Shown here: positions 16,777 to 24,109 of the stretch, piece after piece
Layout of the letters: the number at the start of each line of letters is the position of its first letter
Numbering within the stretch: the stretch's first letter is position 1
From: CAZXDS01 sp964639525
GTDB taxonomy: Bacteria; Bacteroidota; Ignavibacteria; Ignavibacteriales; Melioribacteraceae
Direction: 5' to 3'
DNA: 26,202 nt
NCBI GenBank assembly: GCA_964639525.1
Contig: CAZXDS010000022.1
Coordinates: forward strand, 1-26,202
The notes under the pieces: model-generated
Told to the model about the DNA's origin: nothing
Databases searched by the model: none
The model's input: only the letters and a program-made list of their open reading frames with translations
Translations under genes and position numbers: made by a program

Positions 16777-16866
16777 GTTGCTAACTTGATTGGTTTGTCT
16801 TACATGGGACTTACGGGACGGAAGTGCGTTTGAAATACTCATTCTAATTTTACGCAGAAATTTGTT

Positions 16867-16890
16867 CGGCATTTGCCGGATATTTTTATT
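16867..16890 (+). terminator. Weak intrinsic terminator candidate
   Basis: CGGCA-TT-TGCCG (16867-16878) followed after two bases by a T-rich run (TATTTTTATT). The stem is only 5 bp, so this is a marginal candidate for ending transcription before the RM genes. Confidence 0.3.
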
Positions 16891-16951
16891 TAATAAAATT
16901 TGTAAATTAAGTTTTGAATAGAATTTTTAATTAAAGATAATCAGCACTATA

Positions 16952-17077
16952 ATGGCGGAATTGTTAACAATAAAAGAAGCGAGTAAATGGGCTTCGGAAC
17001 ATCTGAATAAGAATGTTACAAAAATAATTTTTGATAAAAGGGAAATTTCAAATAAAATAAATATTATTTTTAAATAA
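16952..17077 (+). pseudogene. Truncated HTH-type domain ORF upstream of the methyltransferase
   Basis: 41 codons starting MAELLTIKEASKWASEHLNK and continuing NVTK. This is the opening of a helix-turn-helix domain often found at the N-terminus of DNA methyltransferases and RM-associated proteins, where the family continues with a TSNISYLIQYGRI-like segment. Here that continuation is replaced by a Lys/Ile/Asn-rich tail and a stop. It ends 13 bp before the methyltransferase ATG and is in a different frame. Most likely a remnant left by deletion or replacement of an earlier RM gene; a functional leader peptide or mini-regulator cannot be excluded. Family match is from memory. Confidence 0.45.
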
Positions 17078-17090
17078 TAAGAAATTTATT

Positions 17091-19592
17091 ATGAATGAAG
17101 TATTAACATATATTAGCCTCTTCAGTAGCGCAGGCATTGGTTGTTATGGATTTAAAACAAAAGGTTTTAAATGTATTGCTACGAATGAAATTTTAGCTAA
17201 ACGTCTAAAAATACAAGTTTACAACAATAAATGTGATTATCAATCAGGATACATCAGGGGAAGCATCTCTGAGCCTGAAATAAAGGACAAACTATTTAAT
17301 GAAATAGATTTTTGGAAAGAAAGGTATAAAATAAAGGAACCTGATGTTATTGTAGCGACACCGCCTTGTCAAGGGATGTCTGTTGCTAACCATAAGAAAA
17401 AAAATGAAAAGAAACAAAATTCCTTAGTTGTTGAATCAATAATTATAACTAAAGAAGTACTACCTAAATTTTTTATTTTTGAAAATGTGCGTGCTTTTCT
17501 TAATACTATATGTACAGATATAGACGGAATAGACAAACCTATTATTGATGCAATTAAATATAGTCTCGGTGGAAATTATAGTATACTTTTTGAAGTTGTA
17601 AACTTTAAGGAGTATGGCTCTAATTCCAGTAGAACAAGGACATTGGTTATAGGCGTACGAAAGGACATCCACAATATCACACCTTATGATATATTCCCTA
17701 AAAAGAAAAAAGCAAAGACTTTGCGAGAATTGATTGGTAATCTACCATCTTTGAATAAGATGGGTGAAATTTCCAATGATGATATATTTCATTCTTATAG
17801 AGCATTTGATAAAAGAATGATTACTTGGATTGAAAATTTAAAAGAAGGTCAATCTGCATTTGAGCATACAAATATAAATGAAATTCCACATAGAATAATT
17901 AATGGTAAAAGAATTGATAATAAAAGTAAGAATGGGGATAAATATGCCAGGTGGTACTGGGATAAGGAAGGTCCTTGCATACATACAAGAAACGATATTT
18001 TAGCAAGTCAAAACACAGTCCATCCAAGCGATAATAGAGTTTTTTCGATAAGAGAATTAATGAGAATGATGTCTGTTCCTGAAAATTTTGAATGGTCAAA
18101 TATCAAGGGAAAAGAATTAAGCAAACTTCCAGCCGTTGAAAAAAAAGTATTTTTAAAAAAAGAAGAACTAAATATTAGACACTGTTTGGGGGAAGCGGTT
18201 CCAACCAGTGTTTTTGAAAGTATTGCTTCAAACATTAAAAATGTAATACAAAGGAAAGAACTATCAATTACTAAAGTTAATAATATTGTAAAGAAAAAGG
18301 CCCTTTTTAATACAGCCAATTTATTAGATTTTATAGAAAGTAATTTTAACAATTATTCTTTAGAGAATATATTTTTAATTACAGAACTTTCTAATTCCAA
18401 GCGACAAAATAATTCTGCTTATTTTACTAGAACAGACATTGGATATTCATTAATTAAAGATTTACCAACTTTTAAGAAAAAGAAAAAATTAAAAATCCTT
18501 GAGCCATCAGTTGGGGTTGGTAATTTCATACCATTATTATTTAAAAAGTATGCAGCAAAAGAGAGTGTTACTATTGATGTTTGCGATATTGATGTAGATT
18601 CAATTTCTATTCTTAAAGCAATTCTATCAAAAATTAGTATACCATATAACTTTACAATTAATATATACAATGTGGATTTTTTGTTATGGGGTCAAAGTTC
18701 AAAGTACGATTTAGTAATCGGTAATCCACCATATAAAAAAATAACCAATAACAAGGACCTGCTAAGTAGGTACAAATTAGGTGTTTATAATAATGAAACA
18801 AATAATATGTTTTCGTTTTTTATGGAAAAATCATTGCAATTAGGTTCATATATATCATTAATTGTACCCAAAAGTTTATTAAATGCACCGGAATTTAATA
18901 AGACAAGGGAGTTATTAAATGGTTATAATATTGAAAAAATATGCGACTATGGGGAAAAAGCATTTAAAGGTGTAAAAATTGAAACGATTAGTTTGTTATT
19001 AAATACATCAAGCAAAAATAATTCTGATGATATTATTATTGAAAGTTATATCACAAATTCATATTCTAAAAAATCTAAACAATATTTGTTTTCAAAAAAA
19101 TTTCCATATTGGCTGATTTATAGGCATAAGGAGTTTGATAAGGTTGTTAAAAAGATGGATTTAGGAGTTTTTGCTAGTTATAGAGATAGACAAATAACAA
19201 AGTCGATAATTAAAAATAAGGGCAAAATACAAGTTTTAAAAGCCAGGAATATTGCTTCTAATAAAATTGTAAGTATTAAAAATTATGATAAGTTTGTTGA
19301 TGATTATGAAAACTTGGCTGTTTCAAAATTCTTCAATAAAAAAAATATAGTGATAATTCCAAACCTAACCTATTATCCAAGAGCTACTTTTTTACCAAAA
19401 AATACTATTGCTGACGGTTCTGTTGCTTTTTTAACATTAAAAAATGGGAGTAGGCTTCCTACAAAAATAGATTTGGCTTTTTACAGCACAGATGAATTTG
19501 AAAGGTATTATAGGGTTGCCCGAAATTATGGAACTAGATCATTAAACATTGATAACAATTCAGTCTATTTCTTCGGACTTTTAAAAGAGTAA
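17091..19592 (+). CDS. Fused C5-cytosine and N6-adenine DNA methyltransferase
   Basis: 833 residues holding two complete methyltransferases. The N-terminal half (about 1-385) is a 5-methylcytosine enzyme: motif I LFSSAGIGCYGF, motif IV TPPCQGMS with nucleophile C93, motif VI FENVR, motif VIII SSRTRTLVIGVR, motif IX RELMRMMSVPENF and motif X GEAVPTSVF (usual GNAVP). After a short linker (about 390-435) comes a gamma-type N6-adenine enzyme of Eco57I/TaqI style: motif I LEPSVGVGNF (470-479) and motif IV NPPY (545-548), with a C-terminal target-recognition region (about 690-833). Two different modifications in one chain suit an asymmetric site, as in type IIS systems of the Eco31I/Esp3I kind. The HNH nuclease gene begins 5 bp downstream. 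No strong ribosome-binding site is seen before the ATG. Confidence 0.88.
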   Translation: MNEVLTYISLFSSAGIGCYGFKTKGFKCIATNEILAKRLKIQVYNNKCDYQSGYIRGSISEPEIKDKLFNEIDFWKERYKIKEPDVIVATPPCQGMSVANHKKKNEKKQNSLVVESIIITKEVLPKFFIFENVRAFLNTICTDIDGIDKPIIDAIKYSLGGNYSILFEVVNFKEYGSNSSRTRTLVIGVRKDIHNITPYDIFPKKKKAKTLRELIGNLPSLNKMGEISNDDIFHSYRAFDKRMITWIENLKEGQSAFEHTNINEIPHRIINGKRIDNKSKNGDKYARWYWDKEGPCIHTRNDILASQNTVHPSDNRVFSIRELMRMMSVPENFEWSNIKGKELSKLPAVEKKVFLKKEELNIRHCLGEAVPTSVFESIASNIKNVIQRKELSITKVNNIVKKKALFNTANLLDFIESNFNNYSLENIFLITELSNSKRQNNSAYFTRTDIGYSLIKDLPTFKKKKKLKILEPSVGVGNFIPLLFKKYAAKESVTIDVCDIDVDSISILKAILSKISIPYNFTINIYNVDFLLWGQSSKYDLVIGNPPYKKITNNKDLLSRYKLGVYNNETNNMFSFFMEKSLQLGSYISLIVPKSLLNAPEFNKTRELLNGYNIEKICDYGEKAFKGVKIETISLLLNTSSKNNSDDIIIESYITNSYSKKSKQYLFSKKFPYWLIYRHKEFDKVVKKMDLGVFASYRDRQITKSIIKNKGKIQVLKARNIASNKIVSIKNYDKFVDDYENLAVSKFFNKKNIVIIPNLTYYPRATFLPKNTIADGSVAFLTLKNGSRLPTKIDLAFYSTDEFERYYRVARNYGTRSLNIDNNSVYFFGLLKE

Positions 19593-19597
19593 AATTT

Positions 19598-20788
19598 ATG
19601 CTTAAAACAATAGAAAAACATCTAGCTAACCATAATCTTGATGTTAGAAAGACAAAGGATGCTAGATTTATGGATCAAAAGGTTACACCTGATGTACTGT
19701 GTGCAGTAAGCGAATGTGTTGTTGAATTTAAAAAGAGTGGTAGTAAGAAAAAATTTACTAAGAATGATATTTGGTATTCAAAATTTTCTCAAGAACTAAT
19801 TACCAATTCTTTTAATAAACCTAATCTTAAGGATGCACAAAATGAATATGATAAATTTTTTTCACAGCCATTAAAAACTTTAGCTTACGCAAAAGTTCTT
19901 AATGAGGAAAAGATAGGTGTATCTAACTATTATACTATTAATAATTATGAAATTCTAGAATATATTTCTTTAAGGGAAAGAAATTCCCTTAATTTTCTTT
20001 ATTTATATTTAACAAAAGTTATTACTGATAGTAATTTGTTAGGATACTTTGAAAACTTTTTCCATAACCAAAATAAGAATTCATTAAAGTTATTAAGAGA
20101 AAATCTTTTTGATTTTTTCTACACTTACACATCTATAAAAAAGAAATATGAACCACCAAGAATTTTTAACAAAATTATAAATATTATAGCTTTTAAAAGA
20201 AAATTAAAAGGGACTATCGGAGGAGCTGTTTCAAATATTGTGATACCTATTGAGGAAATTAGATATAATAGAATTAATTGGAGAGATTTTGGTAAGGATA
20301 AATTATTAACTCGTGAACAATTTAACATAACTCTAACAGGCAATATGGCAATTAGTGGATACTATAAATATAACATACAAAAGGCAAAAAGATTTGTTAG
20401 AAAAATTCATCAATATAGTGAAATACATAGATTTAAAGAATATCCCGGATTGCAAGCTCATCATATCTTTCCGGTAAATGAATATCCTGAACTTGCTGAT
20501 TTACCAGAAAATATAATATGTCTTACGCCTAATCAGCATCTTTTACGAGCACATCCCAACAATAAAACTTCAATTATTGATAGCGGTTATCAATTTGTAT
20601 GCTTGATTTCCAAACTTGATTCCATTGAAATAAGTTACAGATTGGAGAATGATTACTATTCTTTAGAAGATTTTGTTAATGTATTAAATTTAGGATTGGA
20701 AACAGAAAATTTCGAAACAAAGATGGATTTTGAGGAAATTAAACATCAAATAATAAAATATTGCTATAATGGGAAAGTAGTAATGTAA
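19598..20788 (+). CDS. HNH-type restriction endonuclease candidate
   Basis: 396 residues. The N-terminal two thirds (about 1-265) show no motif I can name, apart from a DNA-targeting style opening and a Lys/Tyr-rich helical region. The C-terminal part carries an HNH (beta-beta-alpha-metal) nuclease site: LQAHHIFPVNEYPELADL with H288/H289, NIICLTPNQH with N305, and H314 in QHLLRAH. The start lies 5 bp after the methyltransferase stop, so it is the probable cognate restriction enzyme. HNH sites occur in type IIS enzymes such as Eco31I, HphI and MnlI, which also pair with C5 plus N6A methylation. Recognition sequence is unknown. AT-rich like the methyltransferase gene. Confidence 0.75.
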   Translation: MLKTIEKHLANHNLDVRKTKDARFMDQKVTPDVLCAVSECVVEFKKSGSKKKFTKNDIWYSKFSQELITNSFNKPNLKDAQNEYDKFFSQPLKTLAYAKVLNEEKIGVSNYYTINNYEILEYISLRERNSLNFLYLYLTKVITDSNLLGYFENFFHNQNKNSLKLLRENLFDFFYTYTSIKKKYEPPRIFNKIINIIAFKRKLKGTIGGAVSNIVIPIEEIRYNRINWRDFGKDKLLTREQFNITLTGNMAISGYYKYNIQKAKRFVRKIHQYSEIHRFKEYPGLQAHHIFPVNEYPELADLPENIICLTPNQHLLRAHPNNKTSIIDSGYQFVCLISKLDSIEISYRLENDYYSLEDFVNVLNLGLETENFETKMDFEEIKHQIIKYCYNGKVVM

Positions 20789-20831
20789 TAGAGCTAAGAA
20801 ATTCAGTAAAATTTAATTCAGGTAGAAAAAA

Positions 20832-21866
20832 ATGATAATTGAAAATTATAGAAAAGAACTTATTGGATTAGAAGTAATAAAAGTATTATTTCAAAATTTT
20901 CAATTTTTGGAGAAAACAAATGCCGGTAAATATTTTTCTTTCCACGAAGCATTCCTTAAAGCGTTTTCCGATAAATTGGAAAATATTGTTGCTAATACAA
21001 CTATTTTTATCAGTTTAAGCAGTTGGTTGCACGGACTTTCCACATCGTTAGGACAATCATTTTTTGAAAAGACCGGGAAAATATTGTGTGATGGCGAGAA
21101 AAAAGAATTTAAAAATTTGAAAATTTCTCAAAATCAGCAGACAAAAATTTCAGAAATAATTGCTGAATTAAAAAATGGAGAAAGAACACCTAACTTGAGT
21201 TCTGAAAATCATGAACTATTTGATATCCCAAATCCGCCGGAAAAAGAAATCGGTAATTTTACAGCCGATATTTATTACGAGGACAATACTTCTATTACTG
21301 CGATTGAATTAAAAACAGTAAAACCAAATAGCAGCATATTCAAAGCGGAAAAAACCAAACTTTTAGAAGCAAAAGCTGCACTAAAACACAAATATCCTGA
21401 GAAATCAATAAACTATTTATTGGCTTTTCCTTTTGACCCGTTATCTGCAACTTCAACAGATTATAATAAAGAACGATTCCATACATATTCTGTTGATTTT
21501 AAAAAATATTTCTCTAAAGATGAATTTTTGCTTGCCGGAGAATTTTGGGATTTCCTTTCAGGCACAACTAATACTATGGAAAATATTTTGGAAATGATAA
21601 ATTTAATATCCACAACTGAATTTAATGATAGATTTGATTTTATCATTAACCAATCGGAAAATATGGCAAACAACTCTGAAAAATATATTGAATTATTGGA
21701 TAACTGGTATTTGTACAGCGAAAAGGAATTGATGATAAACTATGATGTGCTGCAACAAAATGCACTAAATGATAAAAAAATCGCAAGAATATTGAACCAA
21801 TCTCCCTTTGATAGAGAGTGTAAATATAATGTTCGAAGATATCACATACTTAGAGAATTACTTTAA
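20832..21866 (+). CDS. TdeIII-like type II restriction endonuclease (PD-(D/E)XK)
   Basis: 344 residues resembling the TdeIII family. The region WLHGLSTSLGQSFFEK (about 64-80) and the nuclease core are characteristic: FTADIYYEDNTS with D146, then IELKTVKPNS with E159 and K161, giving the D-(X12)-E-X-K arrangement of PD-(D/E)XK enzymes. GEFWDFLSGTTNTM follows near residue 236. The gene starts 43 bp after the HNH gene and is followed with 1-bp overlap by a small acidic ORF. No separate methyltransferase for it is visible in the window, so either the upstream fused methyltransferase protects its site too or its own partner has been lost. Family assignment is from remembered sequence features. Confidence 0.75.
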   Translation: MIIENYRKELIGLEVIKVLFQNFQFLEKTNAGKYFSFHEAFLKAFSDKLENIVANTTIFISLSSWLHGLSTSLGQSFFEKTGKILCDGEKKEFKNLKISQNQQTKISEIIAELKNGERTPNLSSENHELFDIPNPPEKEIGNFTADIYYEDNTSITAIELKTVKPNSSIFKAEKTKLLEAKAALKHKYPEKSINYLLAFPFDPLSATSTDYNKERFHTYSVDFKKYFSKDEFLLAGEFWDFLSGTTNTMENILEMINLISTTEFNDRFDFIINQSENMANNSEKYIELLDNWYLYSEKELMINYDVLQQNALNDKKIARILNQSPFDRECKYNVRRYHILRELL

Positions 21867-22066
21867 TGCAAAAATTAAGCAAATTTGATGATGACTATAT
21901 TTTTTATTCATTATCCGTAGATGATATTAAAACTGTAGCTGAGCAGGAACTTGACAGAGAACTTTCAGATAAAGAAATTGAGGAAGTTATTGAAAAAGTA
22001 GGTGATTATATTTCTTGGTATGATACAATTAATTATGTTATTCTAGATGTAATAAAAACAGAATAA
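21866..22066 (+). CDS. Small acidic protein, unknown
   Basis: 66 residues, translationally coupled to the TdeIII-like gene (stop and start share one base, TAATG). It has 18 Asp/Glu against 7 Lys/Arg, and an Ile/Val/Leu/Tyr pattern suggesting a compact helical fold (DDYIFYSLSVDDIKTVAEQE, then ELSDKEIEEV and ISWYDTINYV). I do not recognise a named family. Because acidic small proteins next to nucleases can be inhibitors or DNA mimics, a control role is conceivable, but nothing in the sequence demonstrates it. The clear 1-bp overlap and biased composition argue that it is a real gene. Confidence 0.65.
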   Translation: MQKLSKFDDDYIFYSLSVDDIKTVAEQELDRELSDKEIEEVIEKVGDYISWYDTINYVILDVIKTE

Positions 22067-22112
22067 ATTTTACCTTAAAATTTCATGTGTTTATAATTTT
22101 CATAACGCACTG

Positions 22113-22174
22113 TCATGCTGATGAATATCAGCATCTCTTTCAATTCCCGAAATTCTGACATACGTCAGAATGAC
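22113..22174. repeat. Double-hairpin REP/BIME-like element
   Basis: Two 8-bp hairpins, ATGCTGAT-GAAT-ATCAGCAT (22115-22134) and ATTCTGAC-ATAC-GTCAGAAT (22152-22171), are enclosed by a larger inverted repeat: GTCATGCTGA (22113-22122) matches the complement of TCAGAATGAC (22165-22174) at 9 of 10 positions. Paired hairpins with an outer dyad are typical of BIME-like or MITE-like noncoding repeats. Confidence 0.65.
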
Positions 22175-22240
22175 CCGATGTTTTTGTTACAATCATCCTC
22201 TTGTGTGTTTAAATCAATCGTTAATTGTTTCATCTAAAAT

Positions 22241-22288
22241 TCTTTGCGACCATTGCGTTTCAAAACTTCGCGAACTTTGCGTGAACCA
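22241..22288. repeat. Dispersed repeat-like block
   Basis: Contains TCTTTGCGACCATTGCG followed by ACTTCGCGAACTTTGCGTG. Such strings of TTTGCG words recur between genes in many unrelated bacterial genomes as dispersed repeats (from memory). No protein-coding potential. Only one copy is visible in this window. Confidence 0.45.
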
Positions 22289-22333
22289 AGCAACCCGACA
22301 CTACGTGTTAAAATTATAATTTAGAAAATTCCA

Positions 22334-22954
22334 ATGAAAAAACAACTAACAAAAACACAGCAAAAAATACTCGATTTTATCATCGATAAAAAAACAGAAG
22401 CGAAAGTTCCTACGCTGGCGGAAATAGCAGCACATTTCGGTTATCGGAATCGTTCAACCGTGCAGCAACATTTGCAAGCAATTGAGCGGAAGGGCTACAT
22501 CAAACGCAATCCGAGAATATCGCGGGGAATTGATTTGCTTACGGAAGATAAGTTTTTTATTCCGCGACCCGTAATTGGTGAAGTTGCAGCGGGCAATCCG
22601 CTCACAATTTATCCCGATGCAATTGACACAATCGAATTGCCCACAATTGCGTATATGCCGCGTGATTCATTTTTACTAAAAGTAAAGGGCGACAGTTTGA
22701 AAGACGCCTATATTTTTACAGGCGATGTTGTGATTGTGAATCCGAATCTTTCGCCTAAAAACGGGCATTTTGTAGTTGCCGTTTTAGATGATGCGGCGGT
22801 TGTAAAGCGGTTTTATAAAAAAACAAACAAAATTGAACTTCGTTCTGAAAATCCGGAATATGAACCGATTGTGATTAAAAAAGATTATTCCGGTTTTAAA
22901 TTGGTCGGTGTGGTTGTTGGTGTTTATCGCAGTTTGGATAGGAAGGTTGTGTGA
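22334..22954 (+). CDS. lexA: LexA SOS-response repressor
   Basis: 206 residues, the normal LexA length. The N-terminal winged helix (about 1-68: LTKTQQKILDFI, PTLAEIAAHFGYRNRSTVQ, HLQAIERKGYIKR) binds SOS operators. The C-terminal S24 peptidase-like domain has the self-cleavage site EVAAGNP (A86-G87), catalytic Ser in KGDSL (S121) and catalytic Lys in AVVKRF (K158), so it should autocleave with RecA filaments after DNA damage. The usual GDSM is GDSL here. The transposase gene starts 5 bp after the stop, and ogt overlaps that one, suggesting a three-gene transcript. An operator for autoregulation was not identified with confidence; ACAC-TAC-GTGT at 22298-22308 is the only nearby dyad. Confidence 0.95.
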   Translation: MKKQLTKTQQKILDFIIDKKTEAKVPTLAEIAAHFGYRNRSTVQQHLQAIERKGYIKRNPRISRGIDLLTEDKFFIPRPVIGEVAAGNPLTIYPDAIDTIELPTIAYMPRDSFLLKVKGDSLKDAYIFTGDVVIVNPNLSPKNGHFVVAVLDDAAVVKRFYKKTNKIELRSENPEYEPIVIKKDYSGFKLVGVVVGVYRSLDRKVV

Positions 22955-22959
22955 AATAA

Positions 22960-23553
22960 ATGACGTTATTCAAAAATAAATATCGTGTGGAATCTGCAAG
23001 ATTAAAAAATTGGGATTACGGTTGGAATGGGAAATATTTTGTAACAATTGTTACAAAATTCCGGAAACATTATTTTGGCGAAATAATAAACGGCGAAATG
23101 GATTTGTTGGAAATCGGGAAATATGCGAAAAAATGTTGGTGCGAAATTCCAGAACATTTCCCATTTGTTATTTTGGACGAATTTCAAATAATGCCGAATC
23201 ATATACACGGGATTATTGTATTAAATAAAAATGGTGATTGTAAACAAATAAATCGTAATCGTAATCGTAGAGACGTTGCATGCAACGTCTCTACGATTAC
23301 GACGATGGACAACGCAATTAAACCACAATCGAAAACGATGTCCGATATTTCGCCAAAATCGGGTTCATTATCAACGATTATCCGGTCATTTAAATCCGCG
23401 GTTACAAAATTTGCAAATAAAAATAATTTTGATTTCGGTTGGCAACCGCGATTTTATGAACATATTATTCGGGACGAAAAATCATTAAATCGAATTTGTG
23501 ATTATATTCGTAATAATCCGAAGAAATGGACAAATGGTGGAATAAATTTATGA
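22960..23553 (+). CDS. REP-associated tyrosine transposase (RAYT, TnpA_REP family)
   Basis: 197 residues of the Y1/HUH single-strand transposase superfamily. The HUH metal motif is seen in QIMPNHIHGIIVL (H81, H83) and the catalytic-tyrosine helix in ICDYIRNNPKKW (Y182), with the family hallmark FYEHIIRDE (165-173). RAYTs are single-copy genes thought to move REP hairpins by single-strand cutting and joining rather than moving themselves. Between the HUH motif and the tyrosine, residues about 100-115 are encoded by a perfect palindrome (23259-23302), giving an in-frame NRNRRDVACNVSTIT stretch that is not part of the fold. The gene is 5 bp behind lexA and overlaps ogt by 4 bp (ATGA). All catalytic residues are kept, so the protein may be active. 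Confidence 0.9.
   Translation: MTLFKNKYRVESARLKNWDYGWNGKYFVTIVTKFRKHYFGEIINGEMDLLEIGKYAKKCWCEIPEHFPFVILDEFQIMPNHIHGIIVLNKNGDCKQINRNRNRRDVACNVSTITTMDNAIKPQSKTMSDISPKSGSLSTIIRSFKSAVTKFANKNNFDFGWQPRFYEHIIRDEKSLNRICDYIRNNPKKWTNGGINL
23259..23302. repeat. Perfect 44-bp palindrome inside the RAYT gene
   Basis: The two 22-bp arms centred between 23280 and 23281 are exact reverse complements. The core is AGACGTTGCA meeting TGCAACGTCT, and the left arm carries GTAG (23267-23270) at the foot, the tetranucleotide typical of REP elements. The left flank repeats AATCGT three times (23251-23268), partly inside the arm. The element keeps the reading frame of the transposase. It looks like a REP-type element lodged in its own mobilising gene. 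Confidence 0.85.
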
Positions 23554-24047
23554 ATAATTTTATAACATATCTAAAATCACAAATCGGAATGTTGAAAATT
23601 ACAGGGGATGAAAAATCGGTTAATTCAATTTTGTTTGTGTTTCCGGATACAGAAATGGTAAAGGAAAATTCCAACGATATTTTGGAATTGTGCAAAACAG
23701 AATTGCAAGAATATTTCGCAGGCAGATGCAAGGAATTCAATGTGCCTATTTATCAAGAAGGAACTGAATTTCAAAAAGGCGTTTGGACGGAATTGTTAAA
23801 AATTCCCTATGGCAAAACGGTTTCGTATAATCATATTGCCTTGGCGTTGAATAACCCGAAATCAATAAGAGCAGTAGGAACTGCAAACGGGAAAAATCAG
23901 ATTTCGATTATTGTTCCGTGTCATCGTGTAATCGGCAGCGACGGCAGTTTAACCGGATATGCCGGCGGACTGTGGCGTAAGGAATGGCTGCTTAAACACG
24001 AGGCAAAGTTTTCGGGTAAAGAAATTCAATTGGATATGTTTGAATAA
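23550..24047 (+). CDS. ogt: Methylated-DNA--protein-cysteine methyltransferase
   Basis: 165 residues. It removes alkyl groups from O6-alkylguanine in DNA by suicide transfer to its own cysteine. The active-site motif IIVPCHRVIG (C124) is intact, preceded by the winged-helix segment EFQKGVWTELLKIPYGKTVSY and the Asn/Arg region SIRAVGTANGKN, and followed by GYAGGLWRKEWLLKHE. I start at the ATG of 23550, which overlaps the transposase stop as ATGA and gives a family-length N-terminus; an in-frame ATG at 23526 would add eight residues inside the upstream gene. Being third in the lexA cluster, it may be induced with the DNA-damage response. Confidence 0.93.
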   Translation: MNNFITYLKSQIGMLKITGDEKSVNSILFVFPDTEMVKENSNDILELCKTELQEYFAGRCKEFNVPIYQEGTEFQKGVWTELLKIPYGKTVSYNHIALALNNPKSIRAVGTANGKNQISIIVPCHRVIGSDGSLTGYAGGLWRKEWLLKHEAKFSGKEIQLDMFE

Positions 24048-24109
24048 ATGTAAAGACATTATAAATTTCGTTTTTGAAATCATTTGATAATCAAAATTTA
24101 AGGTAAAAA

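Larger units (their letters stand above)
16592..17090. other. Spacer between kinase gene and RM island
   Basis: About 500 bp, mostly non-coding. It contains the palindrome at 16757-16776, a weak terminator-like hairpin at 16867-16890, a short tandem ACTTACGGGAC-like stretch near 16800-16822, and a 41-codon ORF at 16952-17077 (entered separately). This is the left junction of the restriction-modification island; composition becomes more AT-rich to the right. Confidence 0.5.
22067..22333. repeat. Repeat-filled spacer between RM island and lexA
   Basis: 267 bp with no gene. It holds a double-hairpin element (22113-22174) and a second repeat-like block (22241-22288) rich in TTTGCG/CGCGAA words. 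Both look like dispersed genomic repeats of the kind common in this group of bacteria. The lexA promoter must lie near the right end. Confidence 0.55.

Noticed and set aside
22298..22308. ACAC-TAC-GTGT dyad as a LexA operator
   Set aside because: Only four-base arms, lies next to repeat sequence, and the LexA box of this lineage is not known to me; kept only as a remark.
23251..23302. CRISPR-like or satellite array suggested by repeated AATCGT units
   Set aside because: Only three short units merging into one palindrome; no spacers and no cas genes.
23276..23488. Arg/His/Asn-rich ORFs in alternative frames of the RAYT gene
   Set aside because: The HUH and Tyr motifs lie in the 22960-23553 frame; the others have no recognisable features.
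24091..24103. Short TTTGATAATCAAA-like dyad before the YjbQ-family gene as an FNR/CRP site
   Set aside because: The half-sites lack the required 4-bp spacing, and such AT dyads are frequent by chance here.
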